64,000 nt of DNA from Candidatus Bathyarchaeota archaeon (GCA_026014875.1 JAOZHO010000037.1:248001-312000); one strand, 5' to 3'. Numbered from the stretch's first letter, positions 24,365-32,791 are shown. Notes: a model not told the origin generated them from the letters alone. Made by a program: numbers and translations.

Positions 24365-25993
24365 ATGATGCCTGAAGTATTGAGTGCTGATCTGGTCCTC
24401 AGAAACGGGAAGATCGTGACCGTCGACCCGGATGACACCGTGGCCCAGGCGGTGGCGGTGAAGGGTAACAGGATAGTGGTCGTAGGGAGGGACGAGGACG
24501 TCTCGGGGCTCATCGGAGAGGGGACGGAGGTCATCGATCTCGGGGGGAGGACAGTCATCCCCGGCCTCACTGACCCCCATCTCCACATGGTGGGCGCGGG
24601 GCTCAGCGCCCTCAGGGAGTTCAGGATCCCCAGCACGTCCATCGAGGACGTCCTCGACATGGTAAGGGCGAAGGCGGCCGAGACACCGAAGGGGAAGTGG
24701 CTCAGGGGGGGCAACATCAGGTTCGCCCACGTCAAGTTCGCGGAGAAGAGGTGGCCCACCAGGTGGGAGATTGACGCCGTCGCCCCCGATCACCCGGTCT
24801 TCCTCCACTTCGGCCCCCACATCAAGGTGGTGAACACCAGGGCCCTGGAGCTGGCCGGCATCACCGGGGAGACCCCCGATCCTCTGGGGGGGCACATCGT
24901 CAAGGATGAGAATGGGGAGCCCACGGGGATCCTCAGGGAGGCGTCCTCCCACCTCGTCACCAGGTTCTGGCCCCCCTACTCGGATGAGGACCGCCTCGAG
25001 GCCATCAGGCTCGAGGGGCGCCGGTGCCTGGAGGAGGGGGTGACCACGGTCCACGATATAGTGAGGAGCCCCGAGGAGATCAGGGCTTACCAAGAGCTTC
25101 TGGCCCGGGGGGAGCTTCCCATCAGGGTCCGGCTCCTGGTCCGGGTCTGGGAGTCCCGGATTGAGCTGGACCACCTCCTCGCACTGGGGATCCAGTCCAA
25201 CTTTGGGGACGGGTGGCTCAAGATCGCCGGGGTGAAGATGAGCGTCGGGGGAGGGATGTCGGGGAGCAACGCCGCCCTCTACGAGCCCTACTCCGACGAG
25301 CCCGAGAACTCGGGGGTCATCAGGATCCCCTACCCGGACCTCGTCTCCCTCATCTCCCGGGCTCACGAGGGGGGGCTCCAGTGCGCCGTCCACGCCATGG
25401 GGGACCGGGATCTGGACATGGTTCTGGATGCCTTCGAGGAAGCCCTGGGGACGGCCCCGGAGGGGGAGCTGAGGCACAGGGTGGAGCACGCCGGGGACTG
25501 GTTCTTCACCCCGAAGAGGAGGCGGAGGCTCAGGGGGCTGGGGCTCATAGCGATGCCCAACATCAACTTCATCGGCTCCTTCGGGGACGGGGTCCACGTC
25601 ACTCTGGGGCCCGTTCGGTCTCAGGAGAATGCTTTCCCCCTCAGGAGCATGCTGGAGGAGGGGATGCTCCTGGTGAGCGGTTCGGATGGTCCCAATCTGG
25701 AGCCCTCGGCTCCCCTCAGGGACATGGGGACGGCGATCCTGAGGAGGACGGATCGGGGCATCGTGGTGAACCCGTCGGAGGCGATCCCGGCGATGGAGGC
25801 GTTGAGGATGTTCACGATCAACGCGGCCTACCTGGAGTTCGAGGAGGGGGTCAAGGGTTCCATCGAGCCGGGGAAGCTCGCGGATCTCGTGGTCATGAGT
25901 GAGGACCCGCTGACGGTGCCCCCTGAGAGGCTCAGGGAGATCAAGGTGGATGTGACCATCGTCGACGGTGAGATTGCGTACACGAGGACGTAG
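24365..25993 (+). CDS. Metal-dependent amidohydrolase (YtcJ/COG1574-like)
   Basis: The 542-residue protein has the amidohydrolase layout: small beta domain (LRNGKIVTVDPDD), GLTDPHLHMVG with the metal His pair (about 73-80), and a TIM barrel with AVHAMGDRDLD and VEHAGDW His ligands. The final SGSDGPN Asp and the return to the beta domain (GKLADLVVMSEDPL) complete it. It matches COG1574; known relatives remove formyl or other N-acyl groups. The substrate is unknown. A TATA-like AAAAATATAAAC lies 45-60 bases before the start. It abuts viral block B. Confidence 0.9.
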   Translation: MMPEVLSADLVLRNGKIVTVDPDDTVAQAVAVKGNRIVVVGRDEDVSGLIGEGTEVIDLGGRTVIPGLTDPHLHMVGAGLSALREFRIPSTSIEDVLDMVRAKAAETPKGKWLRGGNIRFAHVKFAEKRWPTRWEIDAVAPDHPVFLHFGPHIKVVNTRALELAGITGETPDPLGGHIVKDENGEPTGILREASSHLVTRFWPPYSDEDRLEAIRLEGRRCLEEGVTTVHDIVRSPEEIRAYQELLARGELPIRVRLLVRVWESRIELDHLLALGIQSNFGDGWLKIAGVKMSVGGGMSGSNAALYEPYSDEPENSGVIRIPYPDLVSLISRAHEGGLQCAVHAMGDRDLDMVLDAFEEALGTAPEGELRHRVEHAGDWFFTPKRRRRLRGLGLIAMPNINFIGSFGDGVHVTLGPVRSQENAFPLRSMLEEGMLLVSGSDGPNLEPSAPLRDMGTAILRRTDRGIVVNPSEAIPAMEALRMFTINAAYLEFEEGVKGSIEPGKLADLVVMSEDPLTVPPERLREIKVDVTIVDGEIAYTRT

Positions 25994-26481
25994 GCCGGGG
26001 CAGGTGGTTGGTGAGCCCCCTTCCATGGGGGCGGGTTTAGGGTGTGTTGCCGTTTTTCTGTTTGCTTTTGGTTTTTGGCGTGTTTTTTGTGGTTGTTTTT
26101 GGTTATGAGGGGTACTGTTTTGTTACTGTATAGCTACTGTTTTGCTTGAGGGGGGGGTTCGCGCGCGGGCGGTTTCAATAATTGTGTGCAAAATGGTTTT
26201 AATACATTTTCTGGTTGTTTGTTGATGATTCTCCCTTACCAGATGAAAAAAAATTCCGCAGTTTATCTGGGAGGCTGGCCTCAATAAGATTAGGAATGGC
26301 CAAAGAGGCCGGTTCTCCCAAGCTACTATTCGAGAACCTAGATTATTTCACTTGAAATGATTTAAAAAAAATTGAATTTTGATCGCAGTGCGAATCAGAT
26401 ATATCTTGATATATGTTAATTTGTAGAAGAATGTAAGGATTTTTAACTTCCCTCTCATTTGATTGGGTAGGTATAGGTGAT
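25994..26481. other. Gene-free stretch: T/G-rich tail, iterons and A/T-rich DNA
   Basis: The first part (26040-26110) is T/G-rich with several T runs and may terminate the amidohydrolase transcript. It is followed by three 11-bp iterons, a G run and an alternating CG tract (26160-26172). From 26170 on the DNA is A/T-rich. I see no coding frame or RNA gene. Confidence 0.5.
26113..26157 (+). repeat. Three 11-bp iterons (TACTGnnnnGY) plus G run, copy 1
   Basis: TACTGTTTTGT, TACTGTATAGC and TACTGTTTTGC follow one another without gaps and lead into TTGAGGGGGGGG. The same array with slightly different units lies at 29487 and 32567. Eleven bases is about one helical turn, so the units face one side of the DNA, as in protein-binding iterons. 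Confidence 0.75.
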
Positions 26482-26487
26482 TTGAAT

Positions 26488-26859
26488 ATGACTCTGCTTT
26501 TTAACCCGGAGAATGTGGGCCTCTCGAAGGTCTTCCGTGACTACCAGGAGGAAGCCGTGAAATTCATCTGGGAAATAGGAGACAGAGGCGCGATCTCGAA
26601 AGAAGTCTGGGCCAAAGTCAACGAGAGGTTGGTGGATAAGACTATCAGCCGTGCGTCAATCATCAACTTCCTCAACGCGATGGTCGACGAGGGGGTTCTC
26701 GACTATGATGAGCGGACGGGTAAGGGGGGCTACCATAGAGTCTACAGATCGAAGCTGGACGAATTCTCGTTCAAGCGGTATTTGGCGCAGGTCACGATCT
26801 CCAGCTTGATGAAGGATTACCCCGAAGAGACGAAGGAAGTAATCAGATCAATTATGTAG
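26488..26859 (+). CDS. BlaI/MecI-like winged-helix regulator
   Basis: The ~123-residue protein has a winged-helix core. Helices are at about 15-60 (DYQEEAVKFIWEIG, ISKEVWAKVNERL, SRASIINFLNAMVDEGVL) and the wing is at DYDERTGKGGYHRVYRSKL. A C-terminal helix for dimerisation follows (about 95-120). This is the BlaI/penicillinase-repressor layout. It lies 55 bases before the methyltransferase-like membrane protein gene, which it may control. ATG at 26488 follows a GGTGA ribosome-binding site; a TTG two codons earlier is also open. Confidence 0.78.
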   Translation: MTLLFNPENVGLSKVFRDYQEEAVKFIWEIGDRGAISKEVWAKVNERLVDKTISRASIINFLNAMVDEGVLDYDERTGKGGYHRVYRSKLDEFSFKRYLAQVTISSLMKDYPEETKEVIRSIM

Positions 26860-26914
26860 AGTGACAATTGCTTCGCGCGCATGAGACATGCTCTTTAATT
26901 AGGAGGATGAACTC

Positions 26915-27610
26915 GTGAAAAAAGAAGGAAAGAAAGAAGGTTTGGTAAAAGATCTGATAGAAAAGAGAACGAAAGGAGAAATTACCGAAAAAGAAGCGTA
27001 CCAAGAAATTTATCGCCGAGGCCTCGAACATGGAAAATATGGCTCCCCGCTGAGCAATACATTGATACTGTTGGGACATGTTTTGCCCTTCCTTCCCATC
27101 ATGGTTGCGATATTGAATGCGTTGAACAATATACCCTCCCTGGCGCCTTTTATTGAGCGTTTGACTTTTATGCATCTTCTCCAGCTGCCCAGAATTATTT
27201 TCCCCCAGAGTGTTACCTACCTCGCTGCTGCCGCTTTCGTTACAAGTGCTCTAATTATGGTCCAAGCGGCCTTTTTGAGGGCAAAAAAAGGTGGTTGCGG
27301 GTGGAAGGGGGAAAGCGAAACGATCATGCTGGTGACTGAGGGCATCTATGGTGTTGTGAGACAACCCGCTCATCTAAGCTCTGGGCTTATTCTCCTTTCA
27401 CTTACAATTAGTCTAAGTGAGTGGTTGCCATTCACCTTCCTTTCGGCAATGGGTATCATCCTAGTTTTCGTTGGTTTTTATTACTCAAGTATCGAAGAAG
27501 AGGAGCTTAATCTATTAAAATGGGGTGACGATTACAGACAGTACATGAAGGAAGTCCCAAGATTCAACTTCATACTTGGATTGTTGAGACGTACCACATC
27601 GAAGAGATAG
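26915..27610 (+). CDS. Isoprenylcysteine carboxyl methyltransferase-like membrane protein
   Basis: The 231-residue protein has a charged Lys/Glu-rich head (about 1-40) and four or five membrane helices. Its C-terminal half shows the ICMT/PEMT/NnrU signature: GIYGVVRQPAHLSSGLIL (about 147-164) and the end EEEELNLLKWGDDYRQYMKEVPRF. These enzymes methylate lipids or prenylated groups with S-adenosylmethionine in the membrane. GTG at 26915 follows AGGAGG by eight bases. It probably forms a unit with the upstream BlaI-like regulator. The substrate is unknown. Confidence 0.8.
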   Translation: MKKEGKKEGLVKDLIEKRTKGEITEKEAYQEIYRRGLEHGKYGSPLSNTLILLGHVLPFLPIMVAILNALNNIPSLAPFIERLTFMHLLQLPRIIFPQSVTYLAAAAFVTSALIMVQAAFLRAKKGGCGWKGESETIMLVTEGIYGVVRQPAHLSSGLILLSLTISLSEWLPFTFLSAMGIILVFVGFYYSSIEEEELNLLKWGDDYRQYMKEVPRFNFILGLLRRTTSKR

Positions 27611-28603
27611 TCGGCTAACGCGCGCCAGCGCGTTGACGGATCGAGAGCTGCGGGTATACATGGGAACCTTGAGTTCAACCCCCTTCTCGGGGTTACGTTC
27701 CATGAGGCGCAGCGAGTTATTGATCGCCTGAAGAAACCCCCCCGGGGGTCGTGGCCCGCCGTTGTGGCAGCATCGTCGTCTAGTCGAAGGTCGGTGAGGG
27801 GACGACGTTTCTCTTTGAGATACCGATTGAGACCTCTGGCACACCATGAGCTCACGAAAATACTTTAGACCTGAATGAACTCTTTATTGAGATCAAACCC
27901 GATGAGCGTCGGCCCAAGCAGGCCTTTTGGTTTTCTGTCCATTAAGTTGTTGGGGAAGAAGGTTCGATCTCCCCCTGAGTGCTTGTAGCGTGTGGCACCT
28001 TTATCGGATTTTGGGAAGGATCATTGCGCGTTGCATCGCTTCTTTCTCCTGTCGTAATGTCCTGATCATGCTCTCAACGTTTCTCAAATAATGTATCTCA
28101 TCTTTGAGGGCATCAAAGATTTTATCTGAGTCTAAAAATGATGAGTTAAACTCCACATTTACAGCCGGCATATAACTCAAGAAAGGAAATAGTTCACAAT
28201 ATATAAAATTATTCATTGAATAGGCGTTTACTTACCGTTGTTAAAAAAATATGAGATGATTCGAACATTCGCCCGCATGGAATCGTGCGGTTGGTTGGGG
28301 GACGACGTTCACGGTCAGGCTGCCTGTGAGTCCGAAGATCGGAAACGGAAGAGTGCGTAGAGTTCCCATCAAGTTAGATTGAGAAATGGATGAGAGACTA
28401 CAGATCGGATAGGCGTTCATAACATGCGCAGGCGGATTATTTAATTCAGGTTTATTGGGGGAGCCTTACTCCATCGTCTAGGGATAGGGATGAAGGGAGT
28501 AGGTTCTCCCAGATAATCCATGTAATCTTGTTGAAACACTCGACAGCGACAGGATATCAAGGATAAACGTGAAGATGGATTAAAACCATTTAACCCACAA
28601 TAG
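27611..28603. other. Gene-poor interval with CG-rich hairpin and weak frames
   Basis: The interval begins with a CG-rich hairpin (AACGCGC, four bases, GCGCGTT at 27617-27634). Between 27640 and 27860 several frames look partly coding on both strands, perhaps decayed gene pieces, but no family is recognisable. A short frame at 28001-28216 (minus) is listed separately. The remainder to 28603 shows no convincing gene, RNA or terminator. Confidence 0.4.
28001..28216 (-). CDS. Possible small helical protein (71 aa)
   Basis: The frame encodes an acidic-to-basic helical peptide (KIFDALKDEIHYLRNVESMIRTLRQEKEAMQRAM) of coiled-coil character after an aromatic head. The surrounding DNA is A/T-rich. There is no strong ribosome-binding site. 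It could be a real orphan gene or a piece of a decayed one. Confidence 0.28.
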   Translation of the reverse strand: MNNFIYCELFPFLSYMPAVNVEFNSSFLDSDKIFDALKDEIHYLRNVESMIRTLRQEKEAMQRAMILPKIR

Positions 28604-28726
28604 TTGAAACGGCCTGCGCGCATCATGGAAAAGCGTTATTTTGCGGGCGTGTGGGTCTCAGGTTTTTCGCGGGTACGCGGTAAAAGGCTATATGGAGAGA
28701 CGGTCATCTTGTCTGGAGTGTTCAGA

Positions 28727-29410
28727 TTGAATGTTCCCCAGTGTGTCAAGTGTGTCGGAGGTTTTTGCGCCAAGAGTGATTGGGAGGAGTCTCAGCTCCC
28801 CGAGTTCTGCCCGATGAAACACAAGGGCGAAGTCATCGAGGAGGCCATGTCGAAGTACGAGGATGATGGCGCGAGGGAGCTCTACGTTAATTCCACCATC
28901 GTTGAGCAGCAGGCCTACATGATCATAAGGGGGAGGCGGATAAGCGTCAGGCCCCGGGTGTTGGAGGTCATCAAATTTGCGGAGAGGATGGGGTGGAGCC
29001 GGGTCGGCATAGCGTACTGCGGCGGTTTGAGGAACGAGGCGAGGAGAATAGTCGAGATATTCGAGAGCGTCGGCCTCGAGGTCTACTCCGTCAGGTGCAA
29101 ATGCGGGAACATCGATAAGACGGTCTTCGGAGTCCCCAAGGAGTACAAGATATCCAACCTTTTCGGGGAGCCGGATAGGTTCGAGGCGGGGTGCAACCCG
29201 ATCGTGCAGGCGGAGGTCTTGAACTCGGAGAACCTCGATCTCCACATAATAGTTGGCCTCTGCATTGGGCACGACATTCAGTTCACCGAGCACTCTGAGG
29301 CGCCTACGACTACTCTCATCGTGAAGGACAGGGTGACGGGGCACAACCCGATGGCCTCGCTCTACAGCGCGTATCATCATCCTAGGTTCTGGGATGAGGA
29401 GCAGGGCTAA
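28727..29410 (+). CDS. DUF1847 cysteine-rich protein
   Basis: The protein has an N-terminal metal-binding pattern (CVKCVGGFCAK, then FCPMKHKGEVIEEA) and an alpha/beta body with WSRVGIAYCGGLRNEA, VRCKCGN, AGCNPIVQAEVLN and LCIGHDIQF, ending HNPMASLYSAYH. This matches DUF1847, whose members probably bind a metal or cluster; no reaction is established. The frame is open from 28604, but those residues look non-coding. TTG at 28727 lies eight bases after GGAG; GTG at 28718 is another option. Confidence 0.8.
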   Translation: MNVPQCVKCVGGFCAKSDWEESQLPEFCPMKHKGEVIEEAMSKYEDDGARELYVNSTIVEQQAYMIIRGRRISVRPRVLEVIKFAERMGWSRVGIAYCGGLRNEARRIVEIFESVGLEVYSVRCKCGNIDKTVFGVPKEYKISNLFGEPDRFEAGCNPIVQAEVLNSENLDLHIIVGLCIGHDIQFTEHSEAPTTTLIVKDRVTGHNPMASLYSAYHHPRFWDEEQG

Positions 29411-29446
29411 CTGCGTGCGTGGCCCTCTCCCCTTTTTTTGGTGGGG

Positions 29447-29702
29447 GTTTGGTGGATTTTTCTGTCTCCTTTTGGGTCTGGTTTGGTACTGAATAGCTAC
29501 TGTTCAGCTACTGAATGGCTTGAGGGGGGGAGGGTGGATGCGGGGGTTTCTTGGTGGTGGAGGGATGGGGGGTATCATGGTGGCTCTTGGAGGGTGGGGA
29601 TGAGCGGGTCTTTCTCGGCTTTGGGATGGGTCCCAACGGGCTGGGGAGTTTTGGATAATGCATTTTGTTTTTTTTATGTTTGTTTTCGTTATTGCGTGCG
29701 CC
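29447..29702 (+). repeat. Long repeat with 11-bp iterons, copy 2
   Basis: About 255 bases match 32525-32784 at roughly 80% identity. The array is TACTGAATAGC, TACTGTTCAGC, TACTGAATGGC (29487-29519), then TTGAGGGGGGG. The downstream part shares GATGAGCGGGTCTTTCTC and ends GTTTTCGTTATTGCGTGCG. It lies after the DUF1847 gene. Although frames cross it, it is non-coding in character (T/G-biased). Confidence 0.8.
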
Positions 29703-29756
29703 GGCGCGTTGCTAAAATATTTGGGTTAACACGTGCGTGTGAATAAAATACTGAGA
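29697..29756 (+). repeat. 60-bp repeat, copy a (GCGCC-GCGCGT ... GTTAACACGT)
   Basis: This stretch aligns without gaps to 30638-30697 with about three in four bases equal. Shared cores are TGCGCC, GCGCGT, GGTTAACACGT and AAAATACTGAGA. The second copy runs into a transposase-like remnant, so the repeat may be the 5' part of a decayed insertion sequence. Confidence 0.55.
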
Positions 29757-29905
29757 ATGGACTCGTATCTCCCTGAAGATGGGGAGGCACGAAGACGCAG
29801 TCTTCGCCCTATCCAATCTGAACCATGGCGGCATCGAAAAACAATCCGCGAAGCAGATCACCAGAAGGGCGGGCGCATTGTTGAGTTCGCCTGCGCGATT
29901 ATTTT

Positions 29906-30493
29906 TTAAATTTTAGAGGCCTCGTAGAAGAGAGCGCCTCTTTTTCTGACTTCGCGATTCAAAGCGTAGCCAAGGGGTATGGTATAGAGGGCAAGGGTTG
30001 CATTGAAGAATGCTATTAGGGGAATCATCGGAGTGATCGCTTGTTGTGGCATGCTGAATCCGATTGGCGGAGGATAGGGGAGGAAGACCCAGTTCACGAT
30101 CGTCATAGCTAGAACTCTCATGATGATGCCTGTAGTGGTTGAGAGAACGGTTGTCATCGTCTCCTGCGGTTTATCGAAGCGGGCGACAATATAATTGACG
30201 TTGAAGTAGATTCCCAGGATCATGCTGAGTATCGCTATTAAGTTGTACAGGGGGCCGGTCGGGAGTGCTCCGGGGAACACTATTAGCAGGATAAGCGTGT
30301 TGATCACGGAGATTATTATCCCGATGTGGAATCCGTATAGTAGCGTCACGGTTACGATGGGTATCTCCCAGATCTGATAGAAGAGGAAGGGGGCATACGG
30401 CGCTGGAATTTTTATGGGTGACATATTTAGGACGATGGCTAGGGCAGTGAAAACGGCGATGATCGATATTTTTTTTGAATCCATCTTAGACAT
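29906..30493 (-). CDS. ECF transporter S component (vitamin uptake)
   Basis: The 195-residue protein has six membrane segments. The first (KISIIAVFTALAIVLNMSPI) is the alpha-helical start typical of ECF substrate-binding S components, and PAPYAPFLFYQIWEIPIVTVTLLYG is the second. Such proteins capture a vitamin or its precursor and use a shared energising module, which is not encoded here. The vitamin cannot be named from the sequence. It is a single gene with a palindromic site 28 bases upstream. Confidence 0.8.
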   Translation of the reverse strand: MSKMDSKKISIIAVFTALAIVLNMSPIKIPAPYAPFLFYQIWEIPIVTVTLLYGFHIGIIISVINTLILLIVFPGALPTGPLYNLIAILSMILGIYFNVNYIVARFDKPQETMTTVLSTTTGIIMRVLAMTIVNWVFLPYPPPIGFSMPQQAITPMIPLIAFFNATLALYTIPLGYALNREVRKRGALFYEASKI

Positions 30494-30520
30494 ATTCTGG
30501 AGATGGAGGTGCTAATTATT

Positions 30521-30538
30521 TATGGGTATCTACCCATA
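30521..30538 (-). promoter_or_regulatory. Palindromic operator-like site before the ECF gene
   Basis: TATGGGTA, two bases, TACCCATA is a perfect 8-bp inverted repeat inside the A/T-rich promoter of the S-component gene (start at 30493). It lies 28-45 bases before the start, so a bound protein would block transcription. The regulator is unknown. Confidence 0.55.
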
Positions 30539-30637
30539 TTTTGGTAAAAATGGCTTCACTCGCACGCTTAATCCAACCGCGACTGTGTGTTAAGGATTAA
30601 AGATTATCCCCCCCCAAAATCACACATTTAATCAGCC

Positions 30638-30697
30638 TGCGCCAGCGCGTCGCTCAATTCGTGTGGTTAACACGTACGTTTCGACAAAATACTGAGA
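30638..30697 (+). repeat. 60-bp repeat, copy b
   Basis: It aligns without gaps to 29697-29756 (see there). In one frame it reads LTRTFRQNTES and continues into the transposase-like remnant; copy a reads LTRACE, a stop, then NTEN, so it is more decayed. Confidence 0.55.
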
Positions 30698-30830
30698 GCT
30701 ACCGGCGGCTGTGGGATGACCCCACGCTGAGGATGGTCTGTGGCATCGAGGAACGGGAGAAGCCCTACCACCCCTTCCAGCTAACCAGATTCGGGAGCCG
30801 GGTAGGCCCGGAGAGGCTCTCTGTATAATC
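30660..30830 (+). pseudogene. Transposase-like N-terminal remnant
   Basis: One frame encodes YRRLWDDPTLRMVCGI, then EEREKPYHPFQLTRFGSRVG. This resembles the N-terminal region of IS4/IS5/IS1182-type transposases (relative: 'DP-LR-CGF ... TFSRF-RRL'). The frame stops soon after and no DDE catalytic part follows. Terminal inverted repeats were not found. The assignment is by eye. Confidence 0.4.
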
Positions 30831-30957
30831 GTTATGCTGCGGGTGGCTGTGGCTGCGTTACGTTTGGGTGTGCCTGGGAAGGCGAGGTCGATAGCCACGT
30901 TCGGATGGTGAAGAACATTGATGCAAAGATGTAATTTAGCAACGGGCTGGCGCGCGA

Positions 30958-32151
30958 TCACCCTCGCAAGTACGATGCCATGAGTCTCATAAACTTCAGC
31001 GGCGAACGCATGGCCACCCCGGCCAGAACCCGAGTGATGTCTCTGCCATTTACCAGGGCGAGTATGTCCTCGCTCGTCAGAGCGTAGAGGAGGCTGTTCA
31101 AGTCGTCATCGTTGAACCTGTCCAGTATATTAATGACCTTTCGGCTGTCCCTGATCTGCTTTCCCCAGAGGGCGTCGAATCGGCGCTCATACTCGGAGAG
31201 TCGGGAAGCGGACACGTCGCCCTCATCGACGGCGCATGCCGCAACCTCACCGGCCATCCTCCCCGCGACGATACTCGTGTGGACGCCGGCGCCGGTGAAG
31301 GGGACTAGCTGACCCGCAGAGTCTCCGGCGAGCATCAGCCCGTCGCTTACAATAGTCTCGAGCACACCCGAGACGGGGCAGATGCCCCCGTTCACCAACT
31401 GGATCTCGGCGTCCTTGAAGCGGGGGTCGTTTGCGACGAACCGCTTCAGGTATTTTATGGGGGATTCCGTGTGGATCTTGCGGACTCCGAGGCCTACGTT
31501 GGCCACCTCGGCGGACTTGGGGAAGACCCATGCGTAGCCGCCTGGAGCGACCTCTCTGCCCAGATAGAAATCGTAGATCTCTGGCTCCTCGAGATCGAGG
31601 CCCCCAAGCTTGTACTGGGCGCAGGTGACGACATCGGGGTACCATTTCCCGAGTCCCGCCGTCCTCCTGACCGTGGAGGCGTATCCGTCGGCGCCGATGA
31701 CGACCTTCGCCTCGATCCTCAGTGTCTCGCCGCCCTGTCTGGCAAAGACCCCTGAGATGACGCCGTTCTGCCTGAGCACCTCCGTGACTTTTGTGCCTGT
31801 CATCAACTCGGCTCCAGCTTCTACGGCTCTCTCGCTGAGGACTCGGTCGAACACATCCCGATTTATCGTATATGCAACCCGGCCCGATAATGAGAGCTCC
31901 ATGTATTTCCCGTTAGGCGCGTAGATTCGGGAACTGGCTACCTCTTGGCTAACGACCTCAGGCGTCGGCTCGATCCCCGCGTCTCTCAGACCGTTGAGGC
32001 TCAGACCCTCCGCACAGGAGACGGGGAGCCCCACCTGAGGATGCTCTTCGATTAAAACGACAGCCGCGCCCTGCTCCGCCGCGGCTCTTGCAGCCATGCT
32101 TCCGGATGGCCCTGCGCCGATGACTGCTACGTCGTATCTGAGGGGGCTCAT
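30958..32151 (-). CDS. Geranylgeranyl reductase family flavoprotein
   Basis: The 397-residue protein binds FAD through VAVIGAGPSGSMAARAAAEQG (about 8-28), with an Asp-rich second motif (LAGDSAGQLVPFTGAGVHTSI, about 280-300) and a family-typical CAEGLSLNGL. Archaeal members saturate the isoprenoid chains of membrane ether lipids or prenyl quinones. It would act at the membrane with reduced ferredoxin or NADPH. It stands alone on the minus strand, beside a capsid gene remnant that marks the edge of viral block C. Confidence 0.9.
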   Translation of the reverse strand: MSPLRYDVAVIGAGPSGSMAARAAAEQGAAVVLIEEHPQVGLPVSCAEGLSLNGLRDAGIEPTPEVVSQEVASSRIYAPNGKYMELSLSGRVAYTINRDVFDRVLSERAVEAGAELMTGTKVTEVLRQNGVISGVFARQGGETLRIEAKVVIGADGYASTVRRTAGLGKWYPDVVTCAQYKLGGLDLEEPEIYDFYLGREVAPGGYAWVFPKSAEVANVGLGVRKIHTESPIKYLKRFVANDPRFKDAEIQLVNGGICPVSGVLETIVSDGLMLAGDSAGQLVPFTGAGVHTSIVAGRMAGEVAACAVDEGDVSASRLSEYERRFDALWGKQIRDSRKVINILDRFNDDDLNSLLYALTSEDILALVNGRDITRVLAGVAMRSPLKFMRLMASYLRG

Positions 32152-32279
32152 ATCTCATTCTATCCTTTTATGGTGTATGTTAAGCTCATTAACACATTCT
32201 CCGGTATTTAGGGCTTTTCTGCTAAATGAGTTCTAATTTTGGAGCTTTTCATTTACTCGCCAAACAGGGGCGAGACGGG

Positions 32280-32457
32280 GGGGATGTAGTTGACGGGGTA
32301 TCCGTTCCCCTTGATGGTGGTGTATGCCCCGACGATGTCGTCGAAGGGGTTGTTGGTGCTGTCGCTCCCCGCGATGTCGGTGGCGCCCAGCATCTCCTCG
32401 GTGATCTGCTTGTTCTCCATCCGGGCTAGGTCCCGCGCGGCGTCCGAGGCGTGGAGC
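32280..32457 (-). pseudogene. Internal fragment of a major capsid protein gene
   Basis: About 60 codons match the middle of the intact major capsid gene (35199-35378) with about nine in ten bases equal and one 9-base in-frame deletion. The translation holds SDAARDLARMENKQITEEML and NPFDDIVGAYTTIKGNGYPV. No start or stop context remains. It ends at repeat copy 3, with the head-tail adaptor gene beyond. It is either a partial duplicate or the relic of a second related virus. Confidence 0.85.
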
Positions 32458-32524
32458 CATCCTCCTGTTATTTTTTTTGTTTTGGGGGGGGGTTGGTTTT
32501 GGCTTGTTTTTAGGGGTTTGTTGG

Positions 32525-32784
32525 GTGTTTGGTGGGTTTTTCTGTCTTCTTTTGGGTCTGGTTTGGTACTGAATAGCTACTGTTCAGCTACTGAATGGCT
32601 TGAAGGGGTGAAGGGTGAATGCGGGGTTTTCTTGGTGGTGGCGGGATGGGTGGTGTGATGGTGTTCTTGGAGGGCGGGGATGAGCGGGTCTTTCTCGGCT
32701 TTGGGATGAGTGCCAACGGACCGGGAAGGTATGGGCAGGATATATTGGTTTTTTTGATGTTTGTTTTCGTTATTGCGTGCGTGC
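32525..32784 (+). repeat. Long repeat with 11-bp iterons, copy 3
   Basis: This copy is about 80% identical to 29447-29702. The iterons are at 32567-32599 (TACTGAATAGC, TACTGTTCAGC, TACTGAATGGC), followed by TTGAAGGGG. It ends TTGCGTGCGTGCGCACC just before the adaptor gene stop at 32792. It separates the capsid fragment from the adaptor gene. Confidence 0.8.
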
Positions 32785-32791
32785 GCACCGA

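Larger units (their letters stand above)
29411..29905. other. Gene-free stretch filled by repeats
   Basis: T-rich sequence after the DUF1847 gene, the long iteron repeat, and a second repeat (29697-29756) fill most of the stretch. The last 130 bases have a partly coding look (around MGRHEDAVFALSNL in one frame), perhaps a decayed transposon gene. No intact gene is present. Confidence 0.45.
30494..30957. other. Interval with operator, repeat copy b and transposase remnant
   Basis: From left to right it holds the ECF promoter with its palindrome, an A/T-rich part, repeat copy b (30638-30697) and the transposase-like remnant (30660-30830). A last stretch without a visible gene reaches the geranylgeranyl reductase stop. 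Confidence 0.5.

Noticed and set aside
24248-26026. Very long minus-strand frame (592 codons) across the amidohydrolase gene
   Set aside because: It is the antisense of a clear amidohydrolase; the product is Pro/Arg/His-rich with no fold, as usual for GC-rich antisense frames. The same holds for 10291-11289, 13430-14062, 16923-18269, 22696-24210, 37215-38549 and 42432-43529.
27515-27855. Minus-strand frames downstream of the methyltransferase-like gene
   Set aside because: They overlap the 3' end of that gene, and the remaining part gives no recognisable protein; possibly decayed DNA.
26113-32599. CRISPR array
   Set aside because: The 11-bp units are adjacent with no spacers and occur only three at a time, and no cas gene is present in the window.
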